A stretch of 64,000 nucleotides of DNA from Verrucomicrobiia bacterium. GTDB lineage: Bacteria; Verrucomicrobiota; Verrucomicrobiia; Opitutales; Opitutaceae. The stretch lies in NCBI GenBank assembly GCA_011525695.1, contig WYBX01000112.1, positions 62,001-126,000 on the forward strand, written 5' to 3'. Of this stretch, positions 34,226 to 42,193 are shown piece after piece. The first letter of the stretch is position 1. Each line of letters opens with the position of its first letter. The notes under the pieces were generated by a model. That model had not been told where the DNA came from. It searched no databases and worked only from the letters and a program-made list of their open reading frames with translations. Position numbers and translations under genes: made by a program.

Positions 34226-34765
34226 TCAGCCCTTGGGCTCGGCCTCGGCCGGCTTGGCTGGCTCGGCGGCGGGTTCCGCCGGAGCGGCTGCAGCCGCCTC
34301 TGCGGAGCCGGCATCCTTCCGGTCGGCGCGTTTCCGCCCCCGGCCGGACTTCTTGCCCTTGGATTTCTTGTAGCCCGGATCGTCGGCCTTGACGAACTCG
34401 ACCAGCGCCAGCTCCGCCGCGTCGCTGATCCGACGCTGGCCCAGCTTGTAGATCCGCGTATAGCCGCCGTTGCGGTTCGCGAACTCGGTGTGGAGCTCGT
34501 TGAACAGCTTGGTGACGGCGTCCTCGTTGCGGACGTCGGCCAGGGCGAGCCGGCGCAGATGGATCTGGTCCTTCTTCTCGGTCTTGGCCGCGGCCCGCTT
34601 GGCCTTGGTGATGACCTTCTCGACGAAGGGACGCAGGGCCTTGGCCTTGGTCAGAGTGGTTTGGATACGACCGTGCATGATCAGCGAGGCGGCCATGTTG
34701 GACAACATGGCGGCGCGGTGCTCGCGGGTCACGCCGAGGGACGCGTGGTGCTTATTGTGACGCAT
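34226..34765 (-). CDS. rplQ: 50S ribosomal protein L17 with C-terminal extension
   Basis: 179 residues. The L17 core spans about 1-120 (MRHNKHHASLGVTREHRAAM, then RRLALADVRNEDAVTKLFN). After it comes a basic linker (KKSKGKKSGRGRKRADRK) and a 30-residue Ala/Pro/Glu tail not present in the usual 120-130-residue protein. L17 binds the end of the exit tunnel region of the large subunit. Last gene of the operon; separated from rpoA by 169 bp containing an inverted repeat. Confidence 0.97.
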   Translation of the reverse strand: MRHNKHHASLGVTREHRAAMLSNMAASLIMHGRIQTTLTKAKALRPFVEKVITKAKRAAAKTEKKDQIHLRRLALADVRNEDAVTKLFNELHTEFANRNGGYTRIYKLGQRRISDAAELALVEFVKADDPGYKKSKGKKSGRGRKRADRKDAGSAEAAAAAPAEPAAEPAKPAEAEPKG

Positions 34766-34848
34766 TGGGTTTTTAAGTTAGCCGGCTCCCGATCGGCAAT
34801 CCGGTCGCAGCGTTGGGCGGCAGCGGACGGCGCGAGAGCTCAGGTTTA

Positions 34849-34928
34849 GTAGCGAGTAGCGGGTAGCGGGTAGCGAGTAGAGTTGCGAGCGAGCCGATGC
34901 TCACTACTCGCTACTCGATGCTCGCTAC
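34849..34928. repeat. Heptad-repeat inverted element between rpoA and rplQ
   Basis: Left arm 34849-34882 is tandem TAGCGAG/TAGCGGG units. Right arm 34900-34928 is the complementary CTACTCG/CTCGCTA type with a GATGCTCGC insert. Together they can fold into a long stem around a short spacer. The right arm is nearly identical to 29502-29530. It lies 79 nt downstream of rplQ's start on the plus strand side and just after the rpoA stop. Confidence 0.65.
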
Positions 34929-34934
34929 TTCGCC

Positions 34935-35936
34935 TCAGGATTCCTTCTTGGTATCGAGCAGCCGCTCGTCGAACTTCATGCCGAGCGACAGGCCGAGGGC
35001 CTCGAGCTTCTCCTTGATTTCGTTGAGCGACTTCTTGCCGAAGTTGCGGTACTTGAGCATCTCCTGCTCGGTCTTCATCGCCAGTTCGCCGACGGTGGTG
35101 ATGTTGGCGTTGTTCAGGCAGTTGGCGGCGCGGACGGAAAGTTCGATCTCGTTGACCGACATGTTGAGGAGCTTCCGCAGCTTGTTCTGCTCCTCGCTGA
35201 CCTCCGACTGCTGGTTCTCGAACTCGTAGACCTCCTCGCTGACGCGGTCGAAGACGTCGAGGTGGTGCTTCAGGATGGAGGCGGCCTGCTTGAGTGCGTC
35301 GTCGGGCGTGATCCGCCCGTCGGTCCAGACCTCGAGGTTCAGCTTGTCGTAATCGGTGATCTGGCCGACGCGGGTGGCCTCGACTGCGTACTTGACGAGG
35401 CGGACGGGCGAGAAGAGCGAGTCGATCGGGATGACGCCGATGGCCTGCTCCTCCTTCTTGTTGGCCTCGCCGGGATAGTAGCCGCGGCCGGTCTTGATCT
35501 CGACCTCGGCCTCGAACGACTTCTTGGTGTCGAGCGTGCAGATGACCTGGTCGGGATTGATGATCTGGATGTTGGCGTCGGCCTGGATGTCGGCCGCGGT
35601 GACGGGGCCGGACTTGTTGACCTTGATCTGGAGGGTGAGCGGCTCGCGCTTGTGCGAGACGATCAGGATTTTCTTCAGGTTCAGGACGATGTCGGTGACG
35701 TCCTCGACGACGCCGTCGATGGACTGGAACTCATGGTTGACCCCATCGATCTTGATGGAGGAGATGGCGGCGCCCTCGATGGAGCTGAGGAGGACGCGGC
35801 GGAGCGAATTGCCGACGGTGTGGCCGTAACCGGCTTCGAAGGGCTCGGCGATGAACTTGGCGTAGGTTGGCGTGGCGCCTTCCTCGACCTTGGTCAGTTT
35901 GCTGGGCAGTTCGAACTTTCCGAGACGTTTTGGCAT
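34935..35936 (-). CDS. rpoA: RNA polymerase alpha subunit
   Basis: 333 residues. The N-terminal dimerisation/assembly domain (about 1-230; AEPFEAGYGHTVGNSLRRVL is diagnostic) is joined by an acidic linker (YEFENQQSEVSEEQNKLRK) to the C-terminal domain with helix-hairpin-helix motifs (SVRAANCLNNANITTVGELA, then YRNFGKKSLNEIKEKL), which contacts UP elements and activators. Length is normal. It sits in the usual rpsM-rpsK-rpsD-rpoA-rplQ order. Confidence 0.98.
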   Translation of the reverse strand: MPKRLGKFELPSKLTKVEEGATPTYAKFIAEPFEAGYGHTVGNSLRRVLLSSIEGAAISSIKIDGVNHEFQSIDGVVEDVTDIVLNLKKILIVSHKREPLTLQIKVNKSGPVTAADIQADANIQIINPDQVICTLDTKKSFEAEVEIKTGRGYYPGEANKKEEQAIGVIPIDSLFSPVRLVKYAVEATRVGQITDYDKLNLEVWTDGRITPDDALKQAASILKHHLDVFDRVSEEVYEFENQQSEVSEEQNKLRKLLNMSVNEIELSVRAANCLNNANITTVGELAMKTEQEMLKYRNFGKKSLNEIKEKLEALGLSLGMKFDERLLDTKKES

Positions 35937-35988
35937 GGCTGGGGAGTTCTGACGTGGAGCGATGAATTGGGTGTGGCGGGAGGGCGGC

Positions 35989-36600
35989 TCAGAAGCGCGA
36001 GTAGAACTCGACGATGAGCTGCTCGTTGACGTCCTGGGTCATCTCCTCGCGGGTGGGGAGGCGCACGACGGTGGCTTTGAAGGTCTCCGGGTTCATGGTG
36101 AGCCAGCCGGGGACGTTGCGGATCCGGTTTTCCTCGAGGCAGCGGGTGGCGAGCTGGCGCGAGGCGGGCGCGTTCTTGACGTCGATTTCGTCGCCGGGCT
36201 GGACGTTGTAGCTGGCGATGTCGACCTTGTGGCCGTTGACGCGGATGTGGCCGTGGTTGACGAACTGGCGGGCGGCGGCGCGGCTCTTGGCGAGGCCGAG
36301 CAGGTAGACGGTGCTGTCGAGCCGGGTTTCCAGCAGCTGGAGGAAGCGTTCGCCGGTGACGCCGCGCTCCTGCTTGGCGATCTCGAAGACGCGGCGGAAC
36401 TGGCGCTCGAGGAGCCCGTAGATCAGGCGGAGCTTCTGCTTCTCATTGAGGCCGGTGGCGTACTCCGAGACCTTGCGGCGGAGCTTCGGTCCGTGCTGGC
36501 CAGGCGGATACCCGCGGCGTTCGAAGGCCTTGCCGGAGCCAAGCAGGTGCTGGCCGAAACGGCGGCTGATGCGGGTGGTGGGGCCGGTATAACGAGCCAT
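35989..36600 (-). CDS. rpsD: 30S ribosomal protein S4
   Basis: 203 residues starting MARYTGPTTRISRRFGQHLL. The S4 RNA-binding domain is in the middle (SRAAARQFVNHGHIRVNGHK). There are no zinc-ligand cysteines, so this is the zinc-free C-minus form. S4 is a primary 16S binder that starts small-subunit assembly and, in many bacteria, a translational repressor of its own operon. Normal length. Confidence 0.98.
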   Translation of the reverse strand: MARYTGPTTRISRRFGQHLLGSGKAFERRGYPPGQHGPKLRRKVSEYATGLNEKQKLRLIYGLLERQFRRVFEIAKQERGVTGERFLQLLETRLDSTVYLLGLAKSRAAARQFVNHGHIRVNGHKVDIASYNVQPGDEIDVKNAPASRQLATRCLEENRIRNVPGWLTMNPETFKATVVRLPTREEMTQDVNEQLIVEFYSRF

Positions 36601-36604
36601 GGTC

Positions 36605-36636
36605 GAGAAATTTGAGATTTGAGATTTGAAATTTTC
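36605..36636. repeat. AT-rich AAATTTGAGATTTG-type intergenic repeat
   Basis: Tandem TTTGAGA/TTTGAAA units in the 54-bp rpsK-rpsD spacer stand out sharply from the GC-rich surroundings. A related element lies in the rpsC-rplP spacer at 45955-45990. Confidence 0.6.
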
Positions 36637-36654
36637 AGATCGCGGCGCGGCGGC

Positions 36655-37308
36655 TCAGACCCGGCGGCGTTTGCGGGGGCGGCAGCCGTTGTGCGGAATG
36701 GGCGTGACGTCGACAATGGCGGTGATCTCGAGGCCGATCGCCTGCAGCGCGCGGATGGCCGAGTCGCGGCCGAGCCCGGGGCCGGAGACGCGGATTTGGA
36801 CATCCTTGAGCCCGTGGGCCATGGCGTTGCGGGCGGCGTCCTGGGCCACGATTTGCGCGGCATAGGCGGTCGACTTGCGGGAGCCGCGGAAATTGCACTT
36901 CCCGGCCGAGGACCAGGCGATGACGGCGCCCTTGGAATCGGTGATGGAAACGATGGTGTTGTTGAACGAGGCGAGGACGTTGGCCACGCCGGAGGTGACG
37001 TTCTTGGAGCCCTTGGCCTTGCGGACCTTGATGGCGCCAATCTCCTCCTTCAGCAGTTCCTCGGCCGTGGGCTGGCGCGCAACGCCGTGGACCATCTCCA
37101 CCGGCTTCTGCTCGCCGGCAGGCGCGGGGGCGGCGGGAGCGGCGGCACCCGGGGCGGCGGCAGCCTCCGCGGCGGGCTTGGCGGCCTTGTCGCCCGCGGC
37201 CTTCGGGGCCTTGGCCTTCTTCTCGCCGGCGGGCGCGGCTCCCTCGGCGGGAGCAGCAGCGGCCTTGGCGGGCTTTTCTTTCTTCGGTGCGGACTTTTCT
37301 TCGGCCAT
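36655..37308 (-). CDS. rpsK: 30S ribosomal protein S11 with long N-terminal extension
   Basis: 217 residues against about 129 in E. coli. The canonical S11 starts near residue 95 (KAKGSKNVTSGVANVLASFN) and ends with the conserved PIPHNGCRPRKRRRV. Residues 1-70 are almost entirely Ala, Lys, Pro and Glu (for example EKPAKAAAAPAEGAAPAGEK), followed by a short helix (TAEELLKEEIGAIKV). S11 lines the platform where mRNA leaves, so an 85-90-residue flexible arm there is unusual. Only one plausible start (ATG 37308) is seen, 12 nt after the rpsM stop. Confidence 0.96.
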   Translation of the reverse strand: MAEEKSAPKKEKPAKAAAAPAEGAAPAGEKKAKAPKAAGDKAAKPAAEAAAAPGAAAPAAPAPAGEQKPVEMVHGVARQPTAEELLKEEIGAIKVRKAKGSKNVTSGVANVLASFNNTIVSITDSKGAVIAWSSAGKCNFRGSRKSTAYAAQIVAQDAARNAMAHGLKDVQIRVSGPGLGRDSAIRALQAIGLEITAIVDVTPIPHNGCRPRKRRRV

Positions 37309-37320
37309 GGGATTAAAAGT

Positions 37321-37701
37321 TTAGACTTCCTTTGCCTTGGTCACACCCACGGTCTTGCGGGGACCCTTGCGCGTGCGGGCGTTGGTGCTGGTGCGCTGGC
37401 CGCGGACCGGGAGGCCGCGACGATGGCGCATCCCGCGGTAGCAGTTGATTGCCTGCAGGCGCTTCAGGTTGGCGGCAATCTCGCGGCGGAGATCGCCCTC
37501 GAGCACCCATTTGTGCTCGGTGATGATGTGGAGAATCTTGTTGAGCTGCTCCTCGGTCAGATCCTGGGCCCGCATGTCCGGGTTCAGGCCTGCCTCCTTG
37601 ACGAGCAGGTCAGCACGGGTGGATCCGATGCCGTTGATGTAACGGAGCGAGTACGCGACTTTCTTTTTCGCGGGAATTTCTACACCGAGAAGGCGAGGCA
37701 T
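37321..37701 (-). CDS. rpsM: 30S ribosomal protein S13
   Basis: 126 residues, MPRLLGVEIPAKKKVAYSLR onward, with YINGIGSTRADLLVKEAGL (helix-hairpin-helix) and the basic C-terminus RGQRTSTNARTRKGPRKTV, which reaches the P-site tRNA. Normal length. In most bacteria rpmJ and often infA precede it; here it follows map after 47 bp with neither present. Confidence 0.98.
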   Translation of the reverse strand: MPRLLGVEIPAKKKVAYSLRYINGIGSTRADLLVKEAGLNPDMRAQDLTEEQLNKILHIITEHKWVLEGDLRREIAANLKRLQAINCYRGMRHRRGLPVRGQRTSTNARTRKGPRKTVGVTKAKEV

Positions 37702-37748
37702 AAATGGAGGAGTTGGGTTTTAAGGATTATGTGTAAGTGGGAAAATGG

Positions 37749-38543
37749 TCAGGAAATCTGGGGCGTGCCGGCGGGGCAGCGGGGAAGGGTCAGAATCTCG
37801 GGTCCCTTCTCGGTGGTGAGCACCGTGTGCTCGAAATGCGCGGAGGGCGACCCGTCCGCCGTCACCACCGTCCAGCCGTCAGCGAGCGTCTTCGTCTTGT
37901 AGCCACCGAGGTTCACCATCGGTTCGATTGCGAAGGTCATGCCCGGCTTGATCCGGTCGCCGGTGCCCTTGCGCCCGAAGTTCGGGATCTCGGGCGGCTC
38001 GTGCATCGAGACCCCGACGCCATGGCCGACCATGTCGCGGACGACGCTGAAACCGTGGGCCTCGACATACTGTTGGATTGTGGCGGAGATGTCGCCGATC
38101 CGGTTGCCGACGGTGGCCTGGCGGATGCCGAGCCCGAGCGATTCCTGCGTGACGCGGAGGAGCTGCTCCAGCGGCGGCGGAATGGCGCCGACGGGAACGG
38201 TGCAGGCATTGTCACCGATATAGCCGTCGTACCAGACGACGACGTCCAGGGAAACGATGTCACCTTCGCGGAGGATGCGGCGGAACGAGGGGATCCCGTG
38301 GACGACCTCGTCGTTCACCGAGATGCAGGTATGGGCCGGGTAGCGCTTCGAACCATGCTGGTAACCGAAACAGGCGCTGCGGGCTCCGAGGCGCGCGATG
38401 GCGTCGCGGCCCGCTTCTTCCAAGTCTTGCGTCGTGATTCCCGGCCGGGCGAGCGGCTTGAGCTGCTCGAGCACGGTCGCGGCGACGGCACATGCCTCGC
38501 GCATCCGGGCGATCCCCTCCCGGTTCTTGATGGGAATCGTCAT
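37749..38543 (-). CDS. map: Methionine aminopeptidase, type I
   Basis: 264 residues. Metal ligands are all present: Asp in IVSLDVVVWYDGYIGDNACT (two Asp), His in GHGVGVSMHEPP, Glu in GMTFAIEPMVN and Glu in the final FEHTVLTTEKGPEILT. It removes the initiator methionine from nascent proteins. Its ATG overlaps the stop of the adenylate-kinase-like gene by 4 nt, the position map has in the classic secY-adk-map order. Confidence 0.97.
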   Translation of the reverse strand: MTIPIKNREGIARMREACAVAATVLEQLKPLARPGITTQDLEEAGRDAIARLGARSACFGYQHGSKRYPAHTCISVNDEVVHGIPSFRRILREGDIVSLDVVVWYDGYIGDNACTVPVGAIPPPLEQLLRVTQESLGLGIRQATVGNRIGDISATIQQYVEAHGFSVVRDMVGHGVGVSMHEPPEIPNFGRKGTGDRIKPGMTFAIEPMVNLGGYKTKTLADGWTVVTADGSPSAHFEHTVLTTEKGPEILTLPRCPAGTPQIS

Positions 38544-38959
38544 GATGTCGCGGGGGTTCCGGGCCCATGCAGGAGGCCCAGGGTGCGATAGTGTTCGACG
38601 ACGAGTTCGTTGGCGCCGGGACCGGCGAGGACCGCATGGAGCGGCTCATCACGGGCATCGAGCCATTCGTCGAAGACCTTTGCTTGGAGCAGCGTAGCCG
38701 GGAAGTCGGTCAGGACAAATCCCGCATCAGGTTTGCGCGCGAAGAACCAGCGGCGCATCCGCGCCAGCAGGTGGGCTTCCTCCGCCGCGGCGTTGGCCGG
38801 GCGGCGCGAAATCTCCGGCCCTTTCAGGCGGGTCGGAGAGACGTGCTCAAGATTCAAAGAACAGACTTGGTTCAACGCAGCAGCTGGCGAACCGAGGACC
38901 AGGACCCTGGCTTTGGCGACAGGTCCGTATCCAGAGAAGAGGTCGGAGATGCCAGCCAC
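38540..38959 (-). CDS. Degenerate adenylate kinase-like protein lacking the P-loop
   Basis: 139 residues in the slot between secY and map where adk normally lies. It aligns with adenylate kinase at both ends: ARVLVLGSPAAALNQ matches the first strand and P-loop, but the Walker A GxPGxGKGT is lost (no lysine, no GKGT). GFVLTDFPATLLQAKVFDEWL resembles GFLLDGFPRTxxQA, but the AMP-binding arginine is alanine. VEHYRTLGLLHGPGTP matches the end. The LID domain is absent, so it is about 75 residues short. Catalysis is very unlikely. It overlaps map by 4 nt and follows secY by 19 nt. Confidence 0.75.
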   Translation of the reverse strand: MAGISDLFSGYGPVAKARVLVLGSPAAALNQVCSLNLEHVSPTRLKGPEISRRPANAAAEEAHLLARMRRWFFARKPDAGFVLTDFPATLLQAKVFDEWLDARDEPLHAVLAGPGANELVVEHYRTLGLLHGPGTPATS

Positions 38960-38978
38960 CGCCGTCAGAGTAAAGAAC

Positions 38979-40484
38979 TTATTTCACGAAGGCCTGGTAG
39001 GCCCAGATTCCGGTGCCAAGGAGGAGCAGGCCGAGCATGGGCAGCGCGAGCTTCAGCACAGCTTCCTGACTGAGCGCCTCCCCCGTCATCCCGCCCTGCG
39101 GATTGGTGCTCCGGGCCCGGATCCGGCCCTTGCGCAGGAACCCGTCGTAATGCCGCTGGAGCAGGAAGGTTTCGACCTGCCGCATGGTGTCGAGGATGAC
39201 ACCGACGGTGATCAGCATCCCCGTGCCGCCGAAGAAATAGGCGATGCGCTGGGGGACGGAGAGTTCGAAGAAGATGATGTCCGGCAGGATCGCGATGATG
39301 GTCAGGAAAATCGCGCCCGCGAGGGTCAGCCGGGTCATCACGAAATCGAGGAACTGCGCCGTGGGCGCGCCCGGACGGACGCCGGGGATGTAGCCGCCGT
39401 ACTTCTTGAGATCGTCGGCGATCTGGATCGGCTTGAACATGACCGAGACCCAGAAATAGCTGAAGAAAAGGATCAGGAGCGCGTTCAGGAAATAATACCA
39501 GAAGTTGCCGTGGAGGAGGTTCTGGGAGAACTCGGTGAGGAACTTCAGGTTATAGGCGCTGCCAATCCAGGAGAGGATTTGCTGCGGGAACAGCAGGATG
39601 GCGCTCGCGAAGATCACGGGCATGACGCCGGAGTAGTTGACCTTCAGCGGCAGGAACGAGCTCTGACCGCCCATCACCTTGTTGCCCACCACCCGCTTGG
39701 CGTACTGCACGGGAATTTTGCGCTGCCCCTGCACGACCATGATGATGCCCATGGTGACGATGATGAACAGCGCCACCATGACGACCGCGTGCGGGATCCC
39801 GAGATCGACGCCGGTGCCGACCGGGCGGAAGAACAGCTGGTAGGTCTGCGCCGCCGCGCCGGGGATATCGGCGAGGATGCCGATGGTGATCAGGAGCGAG
39901 ACACCGTTGCCGATCCCGCGCTGGGTGATCTGCTCGCCGAGCCACATCAGGAGCATGGTGCCGGCCGTCATGAAGATGACCGAGGTGATGATGAACCCGA
40001 GCCGGTCCACGATCACGATCGGCCCGTAGGTGGCGAGGTCGTAGCCGGGGAACAGCTGCTGGGGATTGTTGAGTGCCAGCAGCAGCAGGGTGCCCTGGAT
40101 CACGCAGATCAGGACGGTGGCGTAGCGGGTGTACTGGGTGAGTTTCTGCCGGCCGACATCGCCCTCCTGCTGCAGGCGGCTGAGCGAGGGCACGACGGCC
40201 GTCATCAGCTGGAAGATAATCGAGGCGCTGATGTACGGCATGATGCCGAGCGCAGCGATGGCGCCCTTGGTGAGCGCACCGCCGGTGAACATGTTGTAGA
40301 GCCCGATCAACGCCCCCGCGCCCCCTGCCGTCTGGTCGCGGAAGAATTGCTGCAGCGGCTCGGGATCGATCCCGGGCAGCGGGATGATCGCCGCGACCCG
40401 GGAGACAAACAGCAGCGACAGCGTGTAGAAGATGCGGGAGCGGAGCTCCGGGATCTTCAGGGAGTTCGTGAAGGCGGAAAACAC
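38979..40484 (-). CDS. secY: Preprotein translocase subunit SecY
   Basis: 501 residues with the ten helices of the protein-conducting channel. Recognisable segments include SRVAAIIPLPGIDP, TKGAIAALGIMPYISASIIF, GIGNGVSLLITIGILAD and YIPGVRPGAPTAQFLDF. It is about 50-60 residues longer than E. coli SecY, mainly in periplasmic or hairpin loops around residues 50-75 and 260-320. With SecE and SecG it forms the translocon. It lies in the conserved place after rplO. Confidence 0.97.
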   Translation of the reverse strand: MFSAFTNSLKIPELRSRIFYTLSLLFVSRVAAIIPLPGIDPEPLQQFFRDQTAGGAGALIGLYNMFTGGALTKGAIAALGIMPYISASIIFQLMTAVVPSLSRLQQEGDVGRQKLTQYTRYATVLICVIQGTLLLLALNNPQQLFPGYDLATYGPIVIVDRLGFIITSVIFMTAGTMLLMWLGEQITQRGIGNGVSLLITIGILADIPGAAAQTYQLFFRPVGTGVDLGIPHAVVMVALFIIVTMGIIMVVQGQRKIPVQYAKRVVGNKVMGGQSSFLPLKVNYSGVMPVIFASAILLFPQQILSWIGSAYNLKFLTEFSQNLLHGNFWYYFLNALLILFFSYFWVSVMFKPIQIADDLKKYGGYIPGVRPGAPTAQFLDFVMTRLTLAGAIFLTIIAILPDIIFFELSVPQRIAYFFGGTGMLITVGVILDTMRQVETFLLQRHYDGFLRKGRIRARSTNPQGGMTGEALSQEAVLKLALPMLGLLLLGTGIWAYQAFVK

Positions 40485-40588
40485 AGCGGGAAGAGGGGTG
40501 AGTTAAGGGAGCTGGCCGGCCGGACCCGGGGGGAGCGATCGGCGAGCGACTACGATCAACAACTGGCCATGGCCAATCGGTCCGGCAT

Positions 40589-41035
40589 TCAGGCGACGAT
40601 GGCCTGGCCGCCGGCCTGCTCGATCTTGGCCTTGGCCGAGGCGGAGAACTTCGCCGCCGTCACCTTCAGCGGGCGGGTAATCTCGCCGTCGCCGAGGATC
40701 TTCACGCTTGTCTCGCCGGCGCGAATCAGCCCGGCAGCGGCGAGGCTCTCGGCGTTCACGTCGGTGACCGCGTTGTCGAGCTGGCCGAGCGCGCCGACGT
40801 TCACGACCGCGATTTCGGTGCGGAAATTGTACTGGTTGAAGCCGCGGTGCGGGAGCTTGCGGTAGAGCGGCATCTGGCCGCCTTCGAAGCCCGGGCGGAT
40901 GCTGCCGCCGGATCGGGCGGTCTGGCCCTTGCCGCCGCGGCCGGAGGTCTTGCCGTGGCCGCCGCCTTCGCCGCAGCCAACGCGCTTCTTGCGGTGCACG
41001 GCACCGGCAACGTTCTTGAGTTCGTGGAGTTTCAT
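40589..41035 (-). CDS. rplO: 50S ribosomal protein L15
   Basis: 148 residues, MKLHELKNVAGAVHRKKRVG, with the glycine-rich N-terminal arm GCGEGGGHGKTSGRGGKGQT and the FEGGQMPLYRKLPHRGF core. AGGA lies 7-8 nt before the ATG. It follows rpsE by 103 bp, and no rpmD (L30) gene is found in that gap, where many bacteria keep it. Another 104 bp separate it from secY. Confidence 0.97.
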   Translation of the reverse strand: MKLHELKNVAGAVHRKKRVGCGEGGGHGKTSGRGGKGQTARSGGSIRPGFEGGQMPLYRKLPHRGFNQYNFRTEIAVVNVGALGQLDNAVTDVNAESLAAAGLIRAGETSVKILGDGEITRPLKVTAAKFSASAKAKIEQAGGQAIVA

Positions 41036-41138
41036 TCGGGATTCCTCGGGATGGGCGCCCCGGCGGCACGGCCGCGCGGGACTCGGATGTTGATGGTGTG
41101 AAGCAGGAGAAAGGGGCCGTGGCAGGCCCGGGCTCGGA

Positions 41139-41810
41139 TCAAGCCGTCGGCAGCTTGCGGACCTCGCTGATATTCTCGGCTAGCCGGAGCTGGCGCAGCC
41201 CGGCCAGCGTGGCGTGCACGACGGCAATGTGGTTCGAGGAGCCGAGCGACTTCGTCAGGATGTTCTTGATCCCGGCAGCCTCGAGCACCGCGCGGACGCC
41301 GCCGCCGGCAATCAGCCCGGTGCCGGGCGAGGCGGGTTTGAGCATCACGCGGCCGCCATCGTATTCGCCGACCACATCGTGCGGAATCGTGTCGCCCTTG
41401 AGCTTGACGGTGACGAGGTGCTTGTGGGCGTTGGCGGTGCCCTTCTTGATCGCCTCGGGCACCTCGTTGGCCTTGCCGTAGCCGATGCCGACCTTGCCCT
41501 TGCCGTCGCCGACGACGGCGAGGGCGGCGAAGGAGAACCGGCGGCCACCTTTCACGACCTTGGCGCAGCGGTTGATGAAGACGACCTTCTCGATCATGCT
41601 CGGGCCGTCGCCTTCCTGCGGCTTGTCACGGTTGTCGCGGCGGGGACCGCGGCCGCCCTGGCCGCGGAAGCCGGCGCCCTGGCCGCGGAAGCCGCCCTGG
41701 CCACGGGGGGAACGTTCACGCGCGGGGGTTGCCGCGGGTGCCGCGGCGGGTGCCACTGCCGCGGTGGCAGAGGGGGTGTTTTCGGGCGCGGAATTGGGTT
41801 CGGTGCTCAT
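41139..41810 (-). CDS. rpsE: 30S ribosomal protein S5 with RGQG-rich N-terminal extension
   Basis: 223 residues; E. coli S5 has 167. The canonical protein starts near residue 71 (SMIEKVVFINRCAKVVKGGR) and contains the usual AALAVVGDGKGKVGIGYGKA. Ahead of it is an Ala/Pro stretch, then a glycine/arginine RGQGGFRGQGAGFRGQGGRG segment (36-55) and a charged RRDNRDKPQEGDG linker. This resembles eukaryotic RGG RNA-binding arms. S5 sits at the mRNA entry site. The single plausible ATG at 41810 is 9 nt after rplR. Confidence 0.96.
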   Translation of the reverse strand: MSTEPNSAPENTPSATAAVAPAAAPAATPARERSPRGQGGFRGQGAGFRGQGGRGPRRDNRDKPQEGDGPSMIEKVVFINRCAKVVKGGRRFSFAALAVVGDGKGKVGIGYGKANEVPEAIKKGTANAHKHLVTVKLKGDTIPHDVVGEYDGGRVMLKPASPGTGLIAGGGVRAVLEAAGIKNILTKSLGSSNHIAVVHATLAGLRQLRLAENISEVRKLPTA

Positions 41811-41819
41811 GCGGTGTTT

Positions 41820-42182
41820 TTAGAATTTGAGGCCGCCTTCGCGGGCGGCGTCGGCGAATTGTTTGACCTTGCCGTGATACGGCGCCCCGGCGCGGTCGAA
41901 GACGACCGATTCGATTCCGGCGGCCCGCGCCTTGGCGGCGAAGGCCGCGCCGAGCGTCTTGGCACTGGCGATGTTGGCCTTGAGCTTCTGCTTGCGCATT
42001 TCGGGATCGAGGCTCGAGAGAAACACCAGCGTCGCGCCGGCATCGTCGTTGATCGCCTGGGCGTAGGCGTGCTTGGAACTGAAGCGCACCGCCAGCCGCG
42101 GGCGGGCAGCGGTGCCCGCCACTTTCTTGCGGATGCGCCAGCGGCGATTCTGAAGGAGTCGGGCTTTCGAGATGGTATTCAT
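41820..42182 (-). CDS. rplR: 50S ribosomal protein L18
   Basis: 120 residues with conserved ARPRLAVRFSSKHAYAQAIN and the C-terminal VVFDRAGAPYHGKVKQFADA. It binds 5S rRNA together with L5. A clear AGGAG lies 7 nt before the ATG. Normal length. Confidence 0.97.
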   Translation of the reverse strand: MNTISKARLLQNRRWRIRKKVAGTAARPRLAVRFSSKHAYAQAINDDAGATLVFLSSLDPEMRKQKLKANIASAKTLGAAFAAKARAAGIESVVFDRAGAPYHGKVKQFADAAREGGLKF

Positions 42183-42193
42183 GATTGGGCTCC

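Noticed and set aside
27044..34928. CRISPR array
   Set aside because: The repeats are few, palindromic, of unequal spacing and lack unique spacers or cas genes.
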